Assembly: GCA_026982335.1 (NCBI GenBank)
Contig: JALSHH010000056.1
Span: 52,968 to 116,967, forward strand
Reading direction: 5' to 3'
Source: Phycisphaerales bacterium
GTDB lineage: Bacteria; Planctomycetota; Phycisphaerae; Phycisphaerales; UBA1924
Length of the DNA: 64,000 nucleotides
Part shown: positions 6,456 through 14,920 of the stretch, piece after piece
Layout: each line of letters opens with the position of its first letter
Position numbering within the stretch: the first letter of the stretch is position 1
Program-made: the position numbers and the translations under genes
The notes under the pieces: generated by a model
Seen by the model: only the letters and a program-made list of their open reading frames with translations
What the model was told of the DNA's origin: nothing
Database searches by the model: none

Positions 6456-8561
6456 TTAGGTTCTGATCTGGGCGCCGAGGTCGGCTTTGGCTTTGGTGGC
6501 GAAGAGTTCGATTTGGGGGTCGACTTCTTCGTGCCGGAGTGTCCGGGCTTCGTCGCGGAAGTGAAGCCGAACGGTGACGGATTTCTTGCCTTCACCGAGT
6601 TGCTTGCCTCGGAAGATATCGAGAAGTTCGTGCCCGACGCACCGATCAAGATCAAGCCCGTCGGCAGCCGATTCGATCTGGTCCCATCGGACAGATTCGT
6701 CCACAATCAGGGACAAGTCCCGGTCGATTCCCGGGAACTCGGGCAAGCGCTCGGCTCGTGAGATCGGCGGGTAGGCGTCGATCATCGGGGCGAGGATCAA
6801 CTCGGCTCCAACGAGCGGGTGATCGAGATCATGGGCTTTGCGGGCTTGGTCGGAGATCAGTCCGAAGGAGCCGATGGGGATGGTTTGGCCGTCAGCTGTA
6901 ACTGAGATCGTCGCATGGGCTTCGAGATTGAAGCCTTGGTGTTCTGGTTTGGCGGGGGTGATGATGGTTTGGGCGTTGGTGCCAAAGGTTGCGGTGACGA
7001 GTGCGTCGATGGACCCGCGCATGGTGCGGATGGCTTTTTGGAGATCATCGTGTTTGGGTTTTTTGCCTGTGAAGTTCACATCCATGAGCATGGCGAGGAC
7101 GCGTTGTTCGTTTGAGTTGGTGGTGCCGGCGTCTTGGGCGAATCGTTGGGCGACTTCGTAGAGGCGGATGCCGCCGGGGAGTTGGGCGCGGGCGGATTGA
7201 TTCGTGTGTCGGCAACCCAGTAGTCCCAAGAGCACACTTGGACGCAGAGTTGGCTCGGCTTTGCGCCGATCGTCATCGACGGCGACGAGATCGGTGCCGG
7301 CGCGTTGGAAGATCTTGCCGAGTTTGGGCGAAGTGAACGAGAAGGTGATGGTTTCGAAAAAGCCCAAGCCTGTAAGGGTTTTGGTGATGGTGCTCATTGC
7401 CCGTTCGGACTCTTGAGGCTCACGGGCCGTTATTGGTAGTGTCTTTTGGATCGGGATCACATCGAGCGATCGCGCCCGGGCGACCTCTTCGATCAGGTCG
7501 ATCTCGCGGGTTACATCATGGGAGCGGAATGGTGGGATGGTGCATTGGAGGATGCCGTCGTTGTCGATGGTGGTTGTGAAGGACAACGCATTGAGCAGTT
7601 TGGCTATTTCTTGGGGGGCGGTGGGGATGCCCAAGATCCGATCGCACCGATCTGGACGCAGAGTGATGATTGTATCTTCAGGCAGCGGTACACCCTGCGA
7701 GAGCACACCCTCGGCGAGTTCTCCGCCGGTGGTTTCGCAAATGAGTTGCACGGCCCGCCGGGCAGCGTAGTCGATGGATCGTGGATCAATCCCGCGCTCG
7801 AACCGGAAGGCAGCGTCGGTGCGGATTTGGAGTTTGCGTCCGGTGTTGCGCACGGTGACGGGGTCCCAGGTCGCCATTTCGAAGACGACGGTTGTTGTGG
7901 ATTCATCGACTTGGGAGTCATGCCCGCCGATGACCCCGGCGAGGGATTGCGGACCTTTGGCATCGGCGACGACGATATCGGATTCGGTGAGTGTGTGTTC
8001 GCCAGCGTAGAGCGTGTTGACGATCTCGTCTTTGGTTGCCGGGCGGACGATGAGCGAGCCGCCTGCGAGTTTGGCATGATCGAAGACATGGCAGGGGTTG
8101 CCGAGTTCAAGGGTGATGTAGTTGGTCACATCGACGACATTGTTGATCGAGCGTTGCCCGAAGGATTCGATGGCTTCACGAAGCCACTTGGGCGATGGGC
8201 CGACCTTGACATTGCGGATCAGGCGCGCGGTGAAGAGTGGGCACTTGTCGGGGACTTGGTTCTCGAGGGTGAGTTCGTCGCCGATTGGCGGGCCGAGAGG
8301 GAGGTCTTTGAGTTCGGGGATGACCAACTCGCGTGGTTTGTCCGCATATTGGGCTGCTGCGATTTCGCGGGCGATGCCAAGATGCCCAAGGCAATCACCC
8401 CGGTTCGATGTGACTTCGACATCAATGATGGTGTCGCCATCGAGTCCTGCCGAGAGTCCTTCGATGGGCATCCCGGCTTTGGTGAGGATGTCATCGACGA
8501 TCTCGACGGTGACATCGGCGGGAGAGAGGTATTGATTGAGCCAGCGCAGTGAAATATCCAT
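6456..8561 (-). CDS. pheT: Phenylalanine-tRNA ligase beta subunit, short form without tRNA-binding OB domain
   Basis: At 701 residues it is about 95 shorter than E. coli PheT. The N-terminus (MDISLRWLNQYLSPADVTVE, MPIEGL) joins almost directly to DVEVTSNRGDCLGHLGIARE, skipping the EMAP-like OB-fold (domain B2) normally found there. The B3/B4 core (VVDVTNYITLELGNPCHVFD, SLAGVIGGHDSQV), B5, the catalytic-like B6/B7 region and the C-terminal FDX-ACB domain (EFPGIDRDLSLIVDE, HFRDEARTL) are present. It pairs with PheS to charge tRNA-Phe. PheS is not in the window. The start is set at ATG 8561 because the family begins there; the frame continues upstream to 8855 but overlaps another gene. No clear ribosome site is seen. 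Confidence 0.92.
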   Translation of the reverse strand: MDISLRWLNQYLSPADVTVEIVDDILTKAGMPIEGLSAGLDGDTIIDVEVTSNRGDCLGHLGIAREIAAAQYADKPRELVIPELKDLPLGPPIGDELTLENQVPDKCPLFTARLIRNVKVGPSPKWLREAIESFGQRSINNVVDVTNYITLELGNPCHVFDHAKLAGGSLIVRPATKDEIVNTLYAGEHTLTESDIVVADAKGPQSLAGVIGGHDSQVDESTTTVVFEMATWDPVTVRNTGRKLQIRTDAAFRFERGIDPRSIDYAARRAVQLICETTGGELAEGVLSQGVPLPEDTIITLRPDRCDRILGIPTAPQEIAKLLNALSFTTTIDNDGILQCTIPPFRSHDVTREIDLIEEVARARSLDVIPIQKTLPITAREPQESERAMSTITKTLTGLGFFETITFSFTSPKLGKIFQRAGTDLVAVDDDRRKAEPTLRPSVLLGLLGCRHTNQSARAQLPGGIRLYEVAQRFAQDAGTTNSNEQRVLAMLMDVNFTGKKPKHDDLQKAIRTMRGSIDALVTATFGTNAQTIITPAKPEHQGFNLEAHATISVTADGQTIPIGSFGLISDQARKAHDLDHPLVGAELILAPMIDAYPPISRAERLPEFPGIDRDLSLIVDESVRWDQIESAADGLDLDRCVGHELLDIFRGKQLGEGKKSVTVRLHFRDEARTLRHEEVDPQIELFATKAKADLGAQIRT

Positions 8562-8591
8562 GGGAAGCAAGGATAGGGCAGCCGTGTCCAT

Positions 8592-8619
8592 TTGTGTATT
8601 TGGCGGTACACTGTATACA
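8592..8619 (+). promoter_or_regulatory. Possible promoter placing transcription start at the start codon
   Basis: TTGTGT (8592-8597), a 16-base spacer and TATACA (8614-8619) resemble a sigma-70 promoter. The -10 box abuts the ATG ATG at 8620-8625, so the transcript would begin at or within the start codons and be leaderless. Confidence 0.4.
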
Positions 8620-9078
8620 ATGATGAGTTTCCTGAGAATCAGCGTATTGGTTGCCCTTGCCCTCGTTCTGCTCGGCGGGTGCAGCACCGTTCGTCCGATG
8701 GCTCTGCCCGAGCGTAGGCCTGCGGATTTCACGCTCGGGGTGGTGGTGTATGGGGCCCAAGATGTCTCGCGGGTCGAAATGCGATCGGCGAGATACATCG
8801 TCGATGCTGGGGGCAACCTGCGGGCGTCGGTCGGCGATGGGTCCTCAGCCGACACCTACCCCAAGATCACCCGGAGGCTCGATGCCGGGCAACTCGATCG
8901 AATCTGGTCGATGGTGCAGAGGCTCGATCTTGATGAGCCGATCGTTGATGGCCAGGTGCCTGAAGATGGGTATCTGATTGAGATCCGATCGCGGCAGACA
9001 AGCCGATCGTGGGCTGGGGATGATTCGGCGGGCGGGCTTGTTGAGTTGTTGGCGGGGTTGGCTTGGATTCGGGAGTAA
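8620..9078 (+). CDS. Hypothetical lipoprotein
   Basis: A 152-residue product with an N-terminal signal RISVLVALALVLLGGC: positive residue, hydrophobic core and a lipobox LGGC, predicting lipidation and periplasmic location. The rest has no family signature I recognise; it contains a region that looks like a small alpha/beta domain (DFTLGVVVYGAQ, PEDGYLIEIRS). The gene is divergent from pheT. Two consecutive ATG codons (8620, 8623) lie directly after a possible -10 element, and no Shine-Dalgarno is seen, consistent with a leaderless message. Function unknown. Confidence 0.6.
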   Translation: MMSFLRISVLVALALVLLGGCSTVRPMALPERRPADFTLGVVVYGAQDVSRVEMRSARYIVDAGGNLRASVGDGSSADTYPKITRRLDAGQLDRIWSMVQRLDLDEPIVDGQVPEDGYLIEIRSRQTSRSWAGDDSAGGLVELLAGLAWIRE

Positions 9079-9082
9079 ATAT

Positions 9083-9177
9083 GGGTGCCCGTACTCGCCG
9101 TCTTCGGCGCAGTGCGGTCTTTGGTCGTCGAACCAAAATCTCCCGACTGCGCCGAAGCCGGCGAGTCGGGGCGCCCT
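9083..9177. repeat. Large imperfect palindromic repeat
   Basis: ACTCGCCGTCTTCGGCGCAGT (21 bases from 9093) is complementary to 9146-9166 at 20 of 21 positions, and flanking GGGTGCCCGT / CGGGGCGCCC extend the pairing outward; an inner TTTGGT / ACCAAA pair sits in the loop. The GGGTGCCC-like box recurs once more just downstream (about 9198-9206). It fills the gap between the lipoprotein and Hsp70 genes. REP/MITE-like; not a typical terminator. Confidence 0.7.
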
Positions 9178-9257
9178 GCACATGCTTGGCATGAACAGGG
9201 CACCCTTGGCGTTGGGATTGCTGAGAATCGGTCTCATCGCTCCTATCATCCCCTTCA

Positions 9258-11171
9258 ATGGCTCCACCCGACCCCATCATCGGCATCGACCTGGGCACGA
9301 CCAACTCACTTGTGGCGTTCGTTGACGCGCGTGGGGGGCGAGGGGCGCGGGTGCTTGGGGATGAATCGGATCAACTGATGCCTTCGGTGGTGCGGGTGGA
9401 GCCGGATGGTTCGATTGTGGTTGGGCAAGAGGCAGCCGACGGGATTGTGGCGTTTCCGGATCGGACGATCAACTCGATCAAGAGGCTGATGGGTCGGTCG
9501 CTTACGGACGCCTCGGCGGATCTGAAATATCTTGGATACGAAGTCATCGCGGGCGAGCACGACACTGCGCGGGTGCGGGTGATGACCGATGCGGGTGAGA
9601 AAATCATGTCGCCTGAGGAGGTCTCGGCGTGTATTTTGCGATCGCTCAAAGAGCGGGCCGAGGATGCGTTGGGTATGGAAGTGTCCAAAGCGGTTGTCAC
9701 GGTGCCGGCGTACTTTGATGATGCTCAAAGGCAAGCGACGCGCGATAGCGGGCGATTGGCCGGGTTGGAAGTGGTGCGGATTGTCAACGAGCCGACAGCG
9801 GCGGCGTTGGCGTATGGAATCCGATCGCGCGGGGCCAAGGATGCCCAGACGATCGCGGTCTATGACCTTGGGGGTGGGACTTTTGATATCTCGATCTTGC
9901 GGCTGATCCCCGGCGACGAGCAGAACGAGACTGAGTTTTTTCAGGTGCTTTCGACGGCTGGCGATACGCATCTGGGCGGTGATGATGTCGATCATCTGAT
10001 TCTCGATCTGTTCATGGGCGAAATCGCCGAGCAACTTGGGATCGAGGGGGATCAGGCGATGACATCGTTCGATGGTTCGACCCGCAAGGCGTTGATGGGG
10101 TTTGCAAGAGCGGTCAAGCACAAACTCTCATCTGAGAATGCGGCAACGGTGTCGATTGATCTCGGTGATGGCCGCAAGTATGAACGGAGCATCAGCCGAG
10201 TTGAGTTTGAGGGGTTGATCGAGGGATGGGTTGATCGGTCGATTGATGCGTGCCAGCGTGCGATGCGCGATGCGCGATCGGGCAATGATGAATTCGTGAT
10301 TGATTCGGTGGTGATGGTCGGCGGCTCGACGCGGATCCCATTTGTGCGCACCAAGGTCGGTGCGTTGTTTGGGGTTGAGCCTTATACGGCGATTGACCCG
10401 GATCGGGTGGTGGCAATGGGGGCGGCGTTGCAGGGGCAGATCATCGCGGGAGGAAAAACCGGTGGCAAGTCCGAGGCGTTGTTGTTGGATGTGATTCCGT
10501 TGTCATTGGGCATCGAAACCGCAGGCGGTGCGGTGGCGAAACTCATTATGCGCAATACGACGGTGCCGGTGCGGGCGGTTGAACGATTTTCTACAAGTGT
10601 TGATGGACAGGTCAATGTCAAGATTCAGGTGGTGCAAGGCGAACGGGAGATGGTCACGGATTGTCGGTCGCTCGGTGTGTTTGAATTGCGGGGTATCCCG
10701 CCGATGCCTGCTGGGGTGCCCAAGTTGGTTGTGGAGTTTCTCGTTGATGCCAATGGGATATTGAATGTGTCAGCGGTTGAAGAGCGATCGGGTAAACGGG
10801 CAGCGATCCAGATTGTGCCCAATCATGGATTGACCCGTGAAGAGGTCGATCGGATCGAGGCGGAGAGTTTCAAGCACGCCCGCGATGACATGACCCAGCA
10901 TCAGGTGGTGGACTTGGTGACGAATTCGAAACTGGATTATAAGTGGATATCCGAGCGGCTCGAACGGTTTGCTGATTTGCTCGAAGATGATTATTGCGAC
11001 GAGCTGCGTACTAAGCTCAATGTGCTTCAGGGCTTTATTGAGCGGGCGCAGGCAGACTGGCGCTCGGTCGACCCCAATGCGTTTCATTCGGCGAAGGAAG
11101 ATTTGGATCGATCAAGCATGAGGCTTCAGGAGATTGGGATCGCGGAGTCTTTGCGGGCCGAGAAATCCTGA
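9258..11171 (+). CDS. Hsp70-family chaperone, DnaK/HscA paralogue
   Basis: A 637-residue Hsp70 with all ATPase-domain landmarks: [64 protein letters not shown] and [13 protein letters not shown], followed by a substrate-binding beta domain (residues about 400-520) and a helical lid. It ends in SLRAEKS and lacks the acidic tail usual for the main bacterial DnaK; length and tail are nearer HscA. No dnaJ, grpE, hscB or iron-sulfur genes are adjacent, so a specialised client cannot be named. The ATG at 9258 follows a palindromic repeat region. Probably a second Hsp70 rather than the housekeeping DnaK. Confidence 0.88.
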   Translation: MAPPDPIIGIDLGTTNSLVAFVDARGGRGARVLGDESDQLMPSVVRVEPDGSIVVGQEAADGIVAFPDRTINSIKRLMGRSLTDASADLKYLGYEVIAGEHDTARVRVMTDAGEKIMSPEEVSACILRSLKERAEDALGMEVSKAVVTVPAYFDDAQRQATRDSGRLAGLEVVRIVNEPTAAALAYGIRSRGAKDAQTIAVYDLGGGTFDISILRLIPGDEQNETEFFQVLSTAGDTHLGGDDVDHLILDLFMGEIAEQLGIEGDQAMTSFDGSTRKALMGFARAVKHKLSSENAATVSIDLGDGRKYERSISRVEFEGLIEGWVDRSIDACQRAMRDARSGNDEFVIDSVVMVGGSTRIPFVRTKVGALFGVEPYTAIDPDRVVAMGAALQGQIIAGGKTGGKSEALLLDVIPLSLGIETAGGAVAKLIMRNTTVPVRAVERFSTSVDGQVNVKIQVVQGEREMVTDCRSLGVFELRGIPPMPAGVPKLVVEFLVDANGILNVSAVEERSGKRAAIQIVPNHGLTREEVDRIEAESFKHARDDMTQHQVVDLVTNSKLDYKWISERLERFADLLEDDYCDELRTKLNVLQGFIERAQADWRSVDPNAFHSAKEDLDRSSMRLQEIGIAESLRAEKS

Positions 11172-11301
11172 AGGCGCTATCGGACGGTGTGGGTTGTCTA
11201 GGTTATCCCAGACGATACAGCGAGCATTTTTTGATTCGCATTGGCAGGTGTTGCATGAAGAGGGTGATTTTTTCTTGTCGGGATGCCCGATTTCCGATGC
11301 G

Positions 11302-14300
11302 ATGAAACGCCAATTTTCAATACGGACACGATTGTGTGTGTTTTTCCTCTTTCTGGTGGGCATGGATTTGTCTGCGCTGGGTGCGCCCGGGGGAGTTCAA
11401 CCCGATGGATCAACTCTGGGGCTTCGTGCGTATTGGAATACCAATGCGCGCACTTCGAGCCGGGTTGGGCATGTGGATTGGGAGATATATGATCTGGTAA
11501 CACAGGTTGATCAGATTAATTTTCCAAAAACGAAGGACCCATTTCATCCTGATGTTCCTGCGGATTACTTTGCGGTGCGTTTTGTTGGGCAGATTGATAT
11601 TCCCGCCGACGGCATCTGGACTTTCCGCATGGAGAGTGATCAGAGTGCGATTTTGTTTATTGATGGTCAGGCAGTCATTGTGGACGACAAGGGGCATCCG
11701 TATCGTTCGAGATCAACCATTGTCGGACTTACTCCGGGGTTGCATGATATCGAGGTGCGTTATTGGGAGGGGTGGTCGAGTGCGGGATTGATTCTGTATT
11801 GGGATGGTCCCGGGATGGATTTTGAGGAGGTGATCCCGGCGTCGGCGTTTTCTTCTCCCGCTGCCGAGCCGGTTTATGATTCTGGTGGCGATGGGCTTTG
11901 GGCGTATTGGTATCACAATGCACGCCATGCGAAGAATGTGGGGCAGATTGACTGGGCGAATCCTGATCGTGTAGGGATGGTTCAGCGTCCGAGCTATCGG
12001 CTGACCAGTGGTGGTTTTGAAATTGATGGGCCGAAAGATTACTTTGCGGCTCGATTTATTGGTGTCATCAACATTACCGATCCAGGCCTATGGCGATTTG
12101 ATTTGGGAAGCGATCAGTCGGCGTTGTTGTTTATCAATGGGAATCCTGTGGTGAGCGATGCTTCTGGGCACTCCTATCGGTGGCGAAGTGGCACGATTGA
12201 GTTGGCAGCGGGGGATCACACGATCGAGGTTCGATATTGGGAGGGGTGGTCCGGTGCTGGACTTCAGGTGGCGTGGCAAGGGCCAAATGATTTGTATCCA
12301 GAGATCATCCCTTCGAGTGCGTTTCGCCCGGGTGCCGGTGCACCCAACTTGCCTTCAGGCGGTGGGCTGCGCGCGTATCGGTATGACAATGCTCAACACG
12401 CCAGCAATATCGGTGGCGTGGACTGGGTCGATCATGATTCGACCCAGACGGTTCAGAATATTTATTGGCCTGTTTCGAGCGGAGCGATGTATACTGGCGG
12501 GCCGACGGACTATCACGCCACTCGACTTGTGGGAAAAATCAACTTTCCGCGGGCGGGGACATGGACGATCGGGCTCGGGTCTGATCAGTCGGCACGGGTG
12601 TACCTTGATGGACAAGTCCTGATTGATGACACGCCGTCACATTCATTCCGGTGGAAGTATGGAACGAAGTCTGTGCCTCAAGGGGAGATGCCCATCGAGG
12701 TGCAGTATTGGGAAGGATGGTCGGGATCCGGGTTGGTGCTGACTTGGAGGGGGCCTAGTGATGAATTTGAATCGGTGATTCCGGCGACGGCATTCTCACT
12801 CAACGAGGTTGATCCAGCCTTGGGCACCGGAGGCGAGGGGCTTTTGGTGTATTGGGTGGACAATGCGCGCCATGCGTCAAAGGTTGGGCATATTGATTGG
12901 CAGAACTATGATCGAACAACACTTGAAGCCAATATTGCTTGGGGGTTGACCTCGGGCACCTTTCCTGGGACCACCATCATTGACAGTCAGGGACGGAGAT
13001 CGACATCGGAAGGAGGGGTGGCCAAGGATTACTTTGGACTTCGCGCGGTCGGATATATTGATATTCCAACGGACGGGGTTTGGAAGTTCAATCTTGGTTC
13101 CGATCAGTCGGCCCAGTTGTTTATCAATGGGCAGATGATTGTGAACGATGATTCGAGTCATTCACACCGATGGAGGAGCGGGACGATTGAACTCGAAGCT
13201 GGCCAGTATCCATTTGAGGTTCGGTATTTGGAGGGGCGGTCGAGCGCGGGTTTGACTGTGACTTGGACGCCGCCCGGTGGGGTTGAGGTGGTGATTCCGC
13301 CGAGTGCGTTTTCACATGCGGACGTTCAGCCTGACTATGACTCCGGTGGCGGCGGGTTGCGTGCGTATTGGAACACCAACGCTCGCCATGCGTCGAATGC
13401 GGGTCAGATTGATTATGCCGAGCACGATCATGTGACGACGGTGCCCAATGTTGCCTGGCGGATTACGAGTGGTTCTTTTGATGATAACACGCCTTCAGAT
13501 TATTTTGGGGTGCGCCTGCTTGGGCAGGTTGATATTCCGGCAACAGGTTCGTGGACATTTTTTCTCGGGTCTGATCAGAGCGCGATGCTCTTTATCAATG
13601 GCGAGCCTGTCGTTATTGATCCATCATCGCATTCGTATCGTTGGCGAAGTGGTACGGTTCAGCTTGATCAGGGCAAGCACGAGATCGAGATTCGTTATTG
13701 GGAAGGATGGTCGAGTGCCGGTCTTCATCTTGCATGGAAAGGTCCGACGGTTCCTGCCGAGATCATCATCCCGCGCACGGCGTTTTCTTTGCCGGAAACC
13801 GAGACGCCGTTGGATCCTGGTGGAGGGCTGCGCGCATATTGGACATCGGGTGCTCGTCATGCGTCCAATGCGGGTCAGATTGATTATGCCGAGCATTCAA
13901 GTTCGACGGTGGTCGAAAATGTTTCATGGCGCCAGACATTGAGTTCGTTTTATCTTGGTGGGCCAAAGGATTACTTCGGTTTGAGGCTCATCAGTCAGAT
14001 CACGATCCCAGAATCAGGAGTTTGGACATTCAATCTCGGCTCTGACCAGAGCGCGATTCTTCTCATCAATGATGAGCCTGTGGTGGTGGATGTTTCAAGC
14101 CATTCCTATCGGTGGAGGAGCGGGACTGTGGCGTTACCTGCGGGTGTACATAAGTTTGAAGTTCGTTATTGGGAAGGCTGGGCCAGGGCGGGACTCAATG
14201 TGACTTGGAAAGCACCGGGTGCTGGGTATGAAGAAATTATTCCAGCAAGCGCTTTTGATATGTATGATTCTGATCCAATATTTGATGCAGGCGAACCATC

Positions 14301-14793
14301 GATAATGGCCAAGTGGTATGCAAATGTGCGTGGGCATTCTTTGAACACAATTGATTGGGACTCGGGATACACGACAACGATTGAGCCTCGGGTGAGTTGG
14401 AATATTACATCAAATTCATTTGTCGCCGATACCGGAGCGGATTATTTCGCCGTGAAGCTTACGGGAAAACTTCGAGTGCCACAGGGTGGTCGATGGATAT
14501 TTGGAGTTGGGTCTGATCAATATGCCAGGCTCATTATTGATGGTCAGACCGTTGTTTCTGATCTCTCAAGTCATTCATACCGTTGGAAGTATGGGGCCAT
14601 TGATCTCGCCGCGGGGGAATATGATCTTGAACTCCAAATGATGGATGGTTGGTCCAAGGCAGGATTGTTCCTGACTTGGCGTGGCCCCGATGATTTGTTT
14701 GAAGAGGTGATCCCCGCGAGTGCGTTTGTATCGAGTCCTGATCGGGTGCGTGTGGTGCGCTGGCGTGAGATTGGTGGGGAAGGGGGCAGATAG
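11302..14793 (+). CDS. Secreted protein of seven PA14 repeats with unusual C-terminal tail
   Basis: A 1163-residue protein: signal peptide (RLCVFFLFLVGMDLSALGA), then seven tandem PA14 domains of about 157 residues. Each opens with a GLRAYWNTNAR-like strand, has DYFAVRFVGQIDIP, SDQSAILFINGEPVV, HSYRWRSGT and EVRYWEGWSSAGL segments, and closes with VIPASAF. PA14 is a beta-barrel carbohydrate- or protein-binding module of surface proteins. After the last repeat the chain ends DRVRVVRWREIGGEGGR, a tail shared with the next gene's product. ATG 11302 is chosen for the signal peptide; an open frame continues upstream to 11134 through the end of the Hsp70 gene and is not believed. Likely exported and surface-exposed, perhaps polysaccharide binding. 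Confidence 0.85.
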   Translation: MKRQFSIRTRLCVFFLFLVGMDLSALGAPGGVQPDGSTLGLRAYWNTNARTSSRVGHVDWEIYDLVTQVDQINFPKTKDPFHPDVPADYFAVRFVGQIDIPADGIWTFRMESDQSAILFIDGQAVIVDDKGHPYRSRSTIVGLTPGLHDIEVRYWEGWSSAGLILYWDGPGMDFEEVIPASAFSSPAAEPVYDSGGDGLWAYWYHNARHAKNVGQIDWANPDRVGMVQRPSYRLTSGGFEIDGPKDYFAARFIGVINITDPGLWRFDLGSDQSALLFINGNPVVSDASGHSYRWRSGTIELAAGDHTIEVRYWEGWSGAGLQVAWQGPNDLYPEIIPSSAFRPGAGAPNLPSGGGLRAYRYDNAQHASNIGGVDWVDHDSTQTVQNIYWPVSSGAMYTGGPTDYHATRLVGKINFPRAGTWTIGLGSDQSARVYLDGQVLIDDTPSHSFRWKYGTKSVPQGEMPIEVQYWEGWSGSGLVLTWRGPSDEFESVIPATAFSLNEVDPALGTGGEGLLVYWVDNARHASKVGHIDWQNYDRTTLEANIAWGLTSGTFPGTTIIDSQGRRSTSEGGVAKDYFGLRAVGYIDIPTDGVWKFNLGSDQSAQLFINGQMIVNDDSSHSHRWRSGTIELEAGQYPFEVRYLEGRSSAGLTVTWTPPGGVEVVIPPSAFSHADVQPDYDSGGGGLRAYWNTNARHASNAGQIDYAEHDHVTTVPNVAWRITSGSFDDNTPSDYFGVRLLGQVDIPATGSWTFFLGSDQSAMLFINGEPVVIDPSSHSYRWRSGTVQLDQGKHEIEIRYWEGWSSAGLHLAWKGPTVPAEIIIPRTAFSLPETETPLDPGGGLRAYWTSGARHASNAGQIDYAEHSSSTVVENVSWRQTLSSFYLGGPKDYFGLRLISQITIPESGVWTFNLGSDQSAILLINDEPVVVDVSSHSYRWRSGTVALPAGVHKFEVRYWEGWARAGLNVTWKAPGAGYEEIIPASAFDMYDSDPIFDAGEPSIMAKWYANVRGHSLNTIDWDSGYTTTIEPRVSWNITSNSFVADTGADYFAVKLTGKLRVPQGGRWIFGVGSDQYARLIIDGQTVVSDLSSHSYRWKYGAIDLAAGEYDLELQMMDGWSKAGLFLTWRGPDDLFEEVIPASAFVSSPDRVRVVRWREIGGEGGR
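11417..14730 (+). repeat. Seven tandem about 470-bp PA14-coding repeats
   Basis: Repeat units begin near 11417, 11893, 12364, 12838, 13354, 13825 and 14302. Units 5 and 6 are most alike (both with ARHASNAGQIDYAEH), and unit 7 is the most diverged, suggesting growth by internal duplication in the middle of the gene. The fourth unit carries an extra loop of about 15 residues. Confidence 0.85.
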
Positions 14794-14827
14794 TGTGGTT
14801 TTTCCAGGCCGATAATTACTATTTTAT

Positions 14828-14856
14828 ATGTCTTTTGTGAAAGACATGGTGTTTTT
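14828..14856 (+). terminator. Possible terminator after the PA14 gene
   Basis: ATGTCTTT pairs with AAAGACAT around a TGTG loop, followed by GGTGTTTTTC. The stem is AT-rich and the T-run is set back by four bases, so it may be weak and let some transcripts continue into the next gene. Confidence 0.5.
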
Positions 14857-14920
14857 CTCAAATCTGATTTGGTGTGGGCCGATCTGAAATAGACGATTTG
14901 ATTTTTCAAGGAGTCTGTTG

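Noticed and set aside
7446..8552. 368-residue open frame on the plus strand opposite pheT
   Set aside because: It is the mirror of pheT codons in GC-rich DNA; pheT is conserved end to end and the antisense product shows no family features.
9306..10121. 271-residue open frame opposite the Hsp70 gene
   Set aside because: Arg/His-rich composition typical of antisense translation of a GC-rich gene.
11134..11301. Longer start of the PA14 protein
   Set aside because: It overlaps the end of the Hsp70 gene and places 56 non-signal residues before a clear signal peptide.
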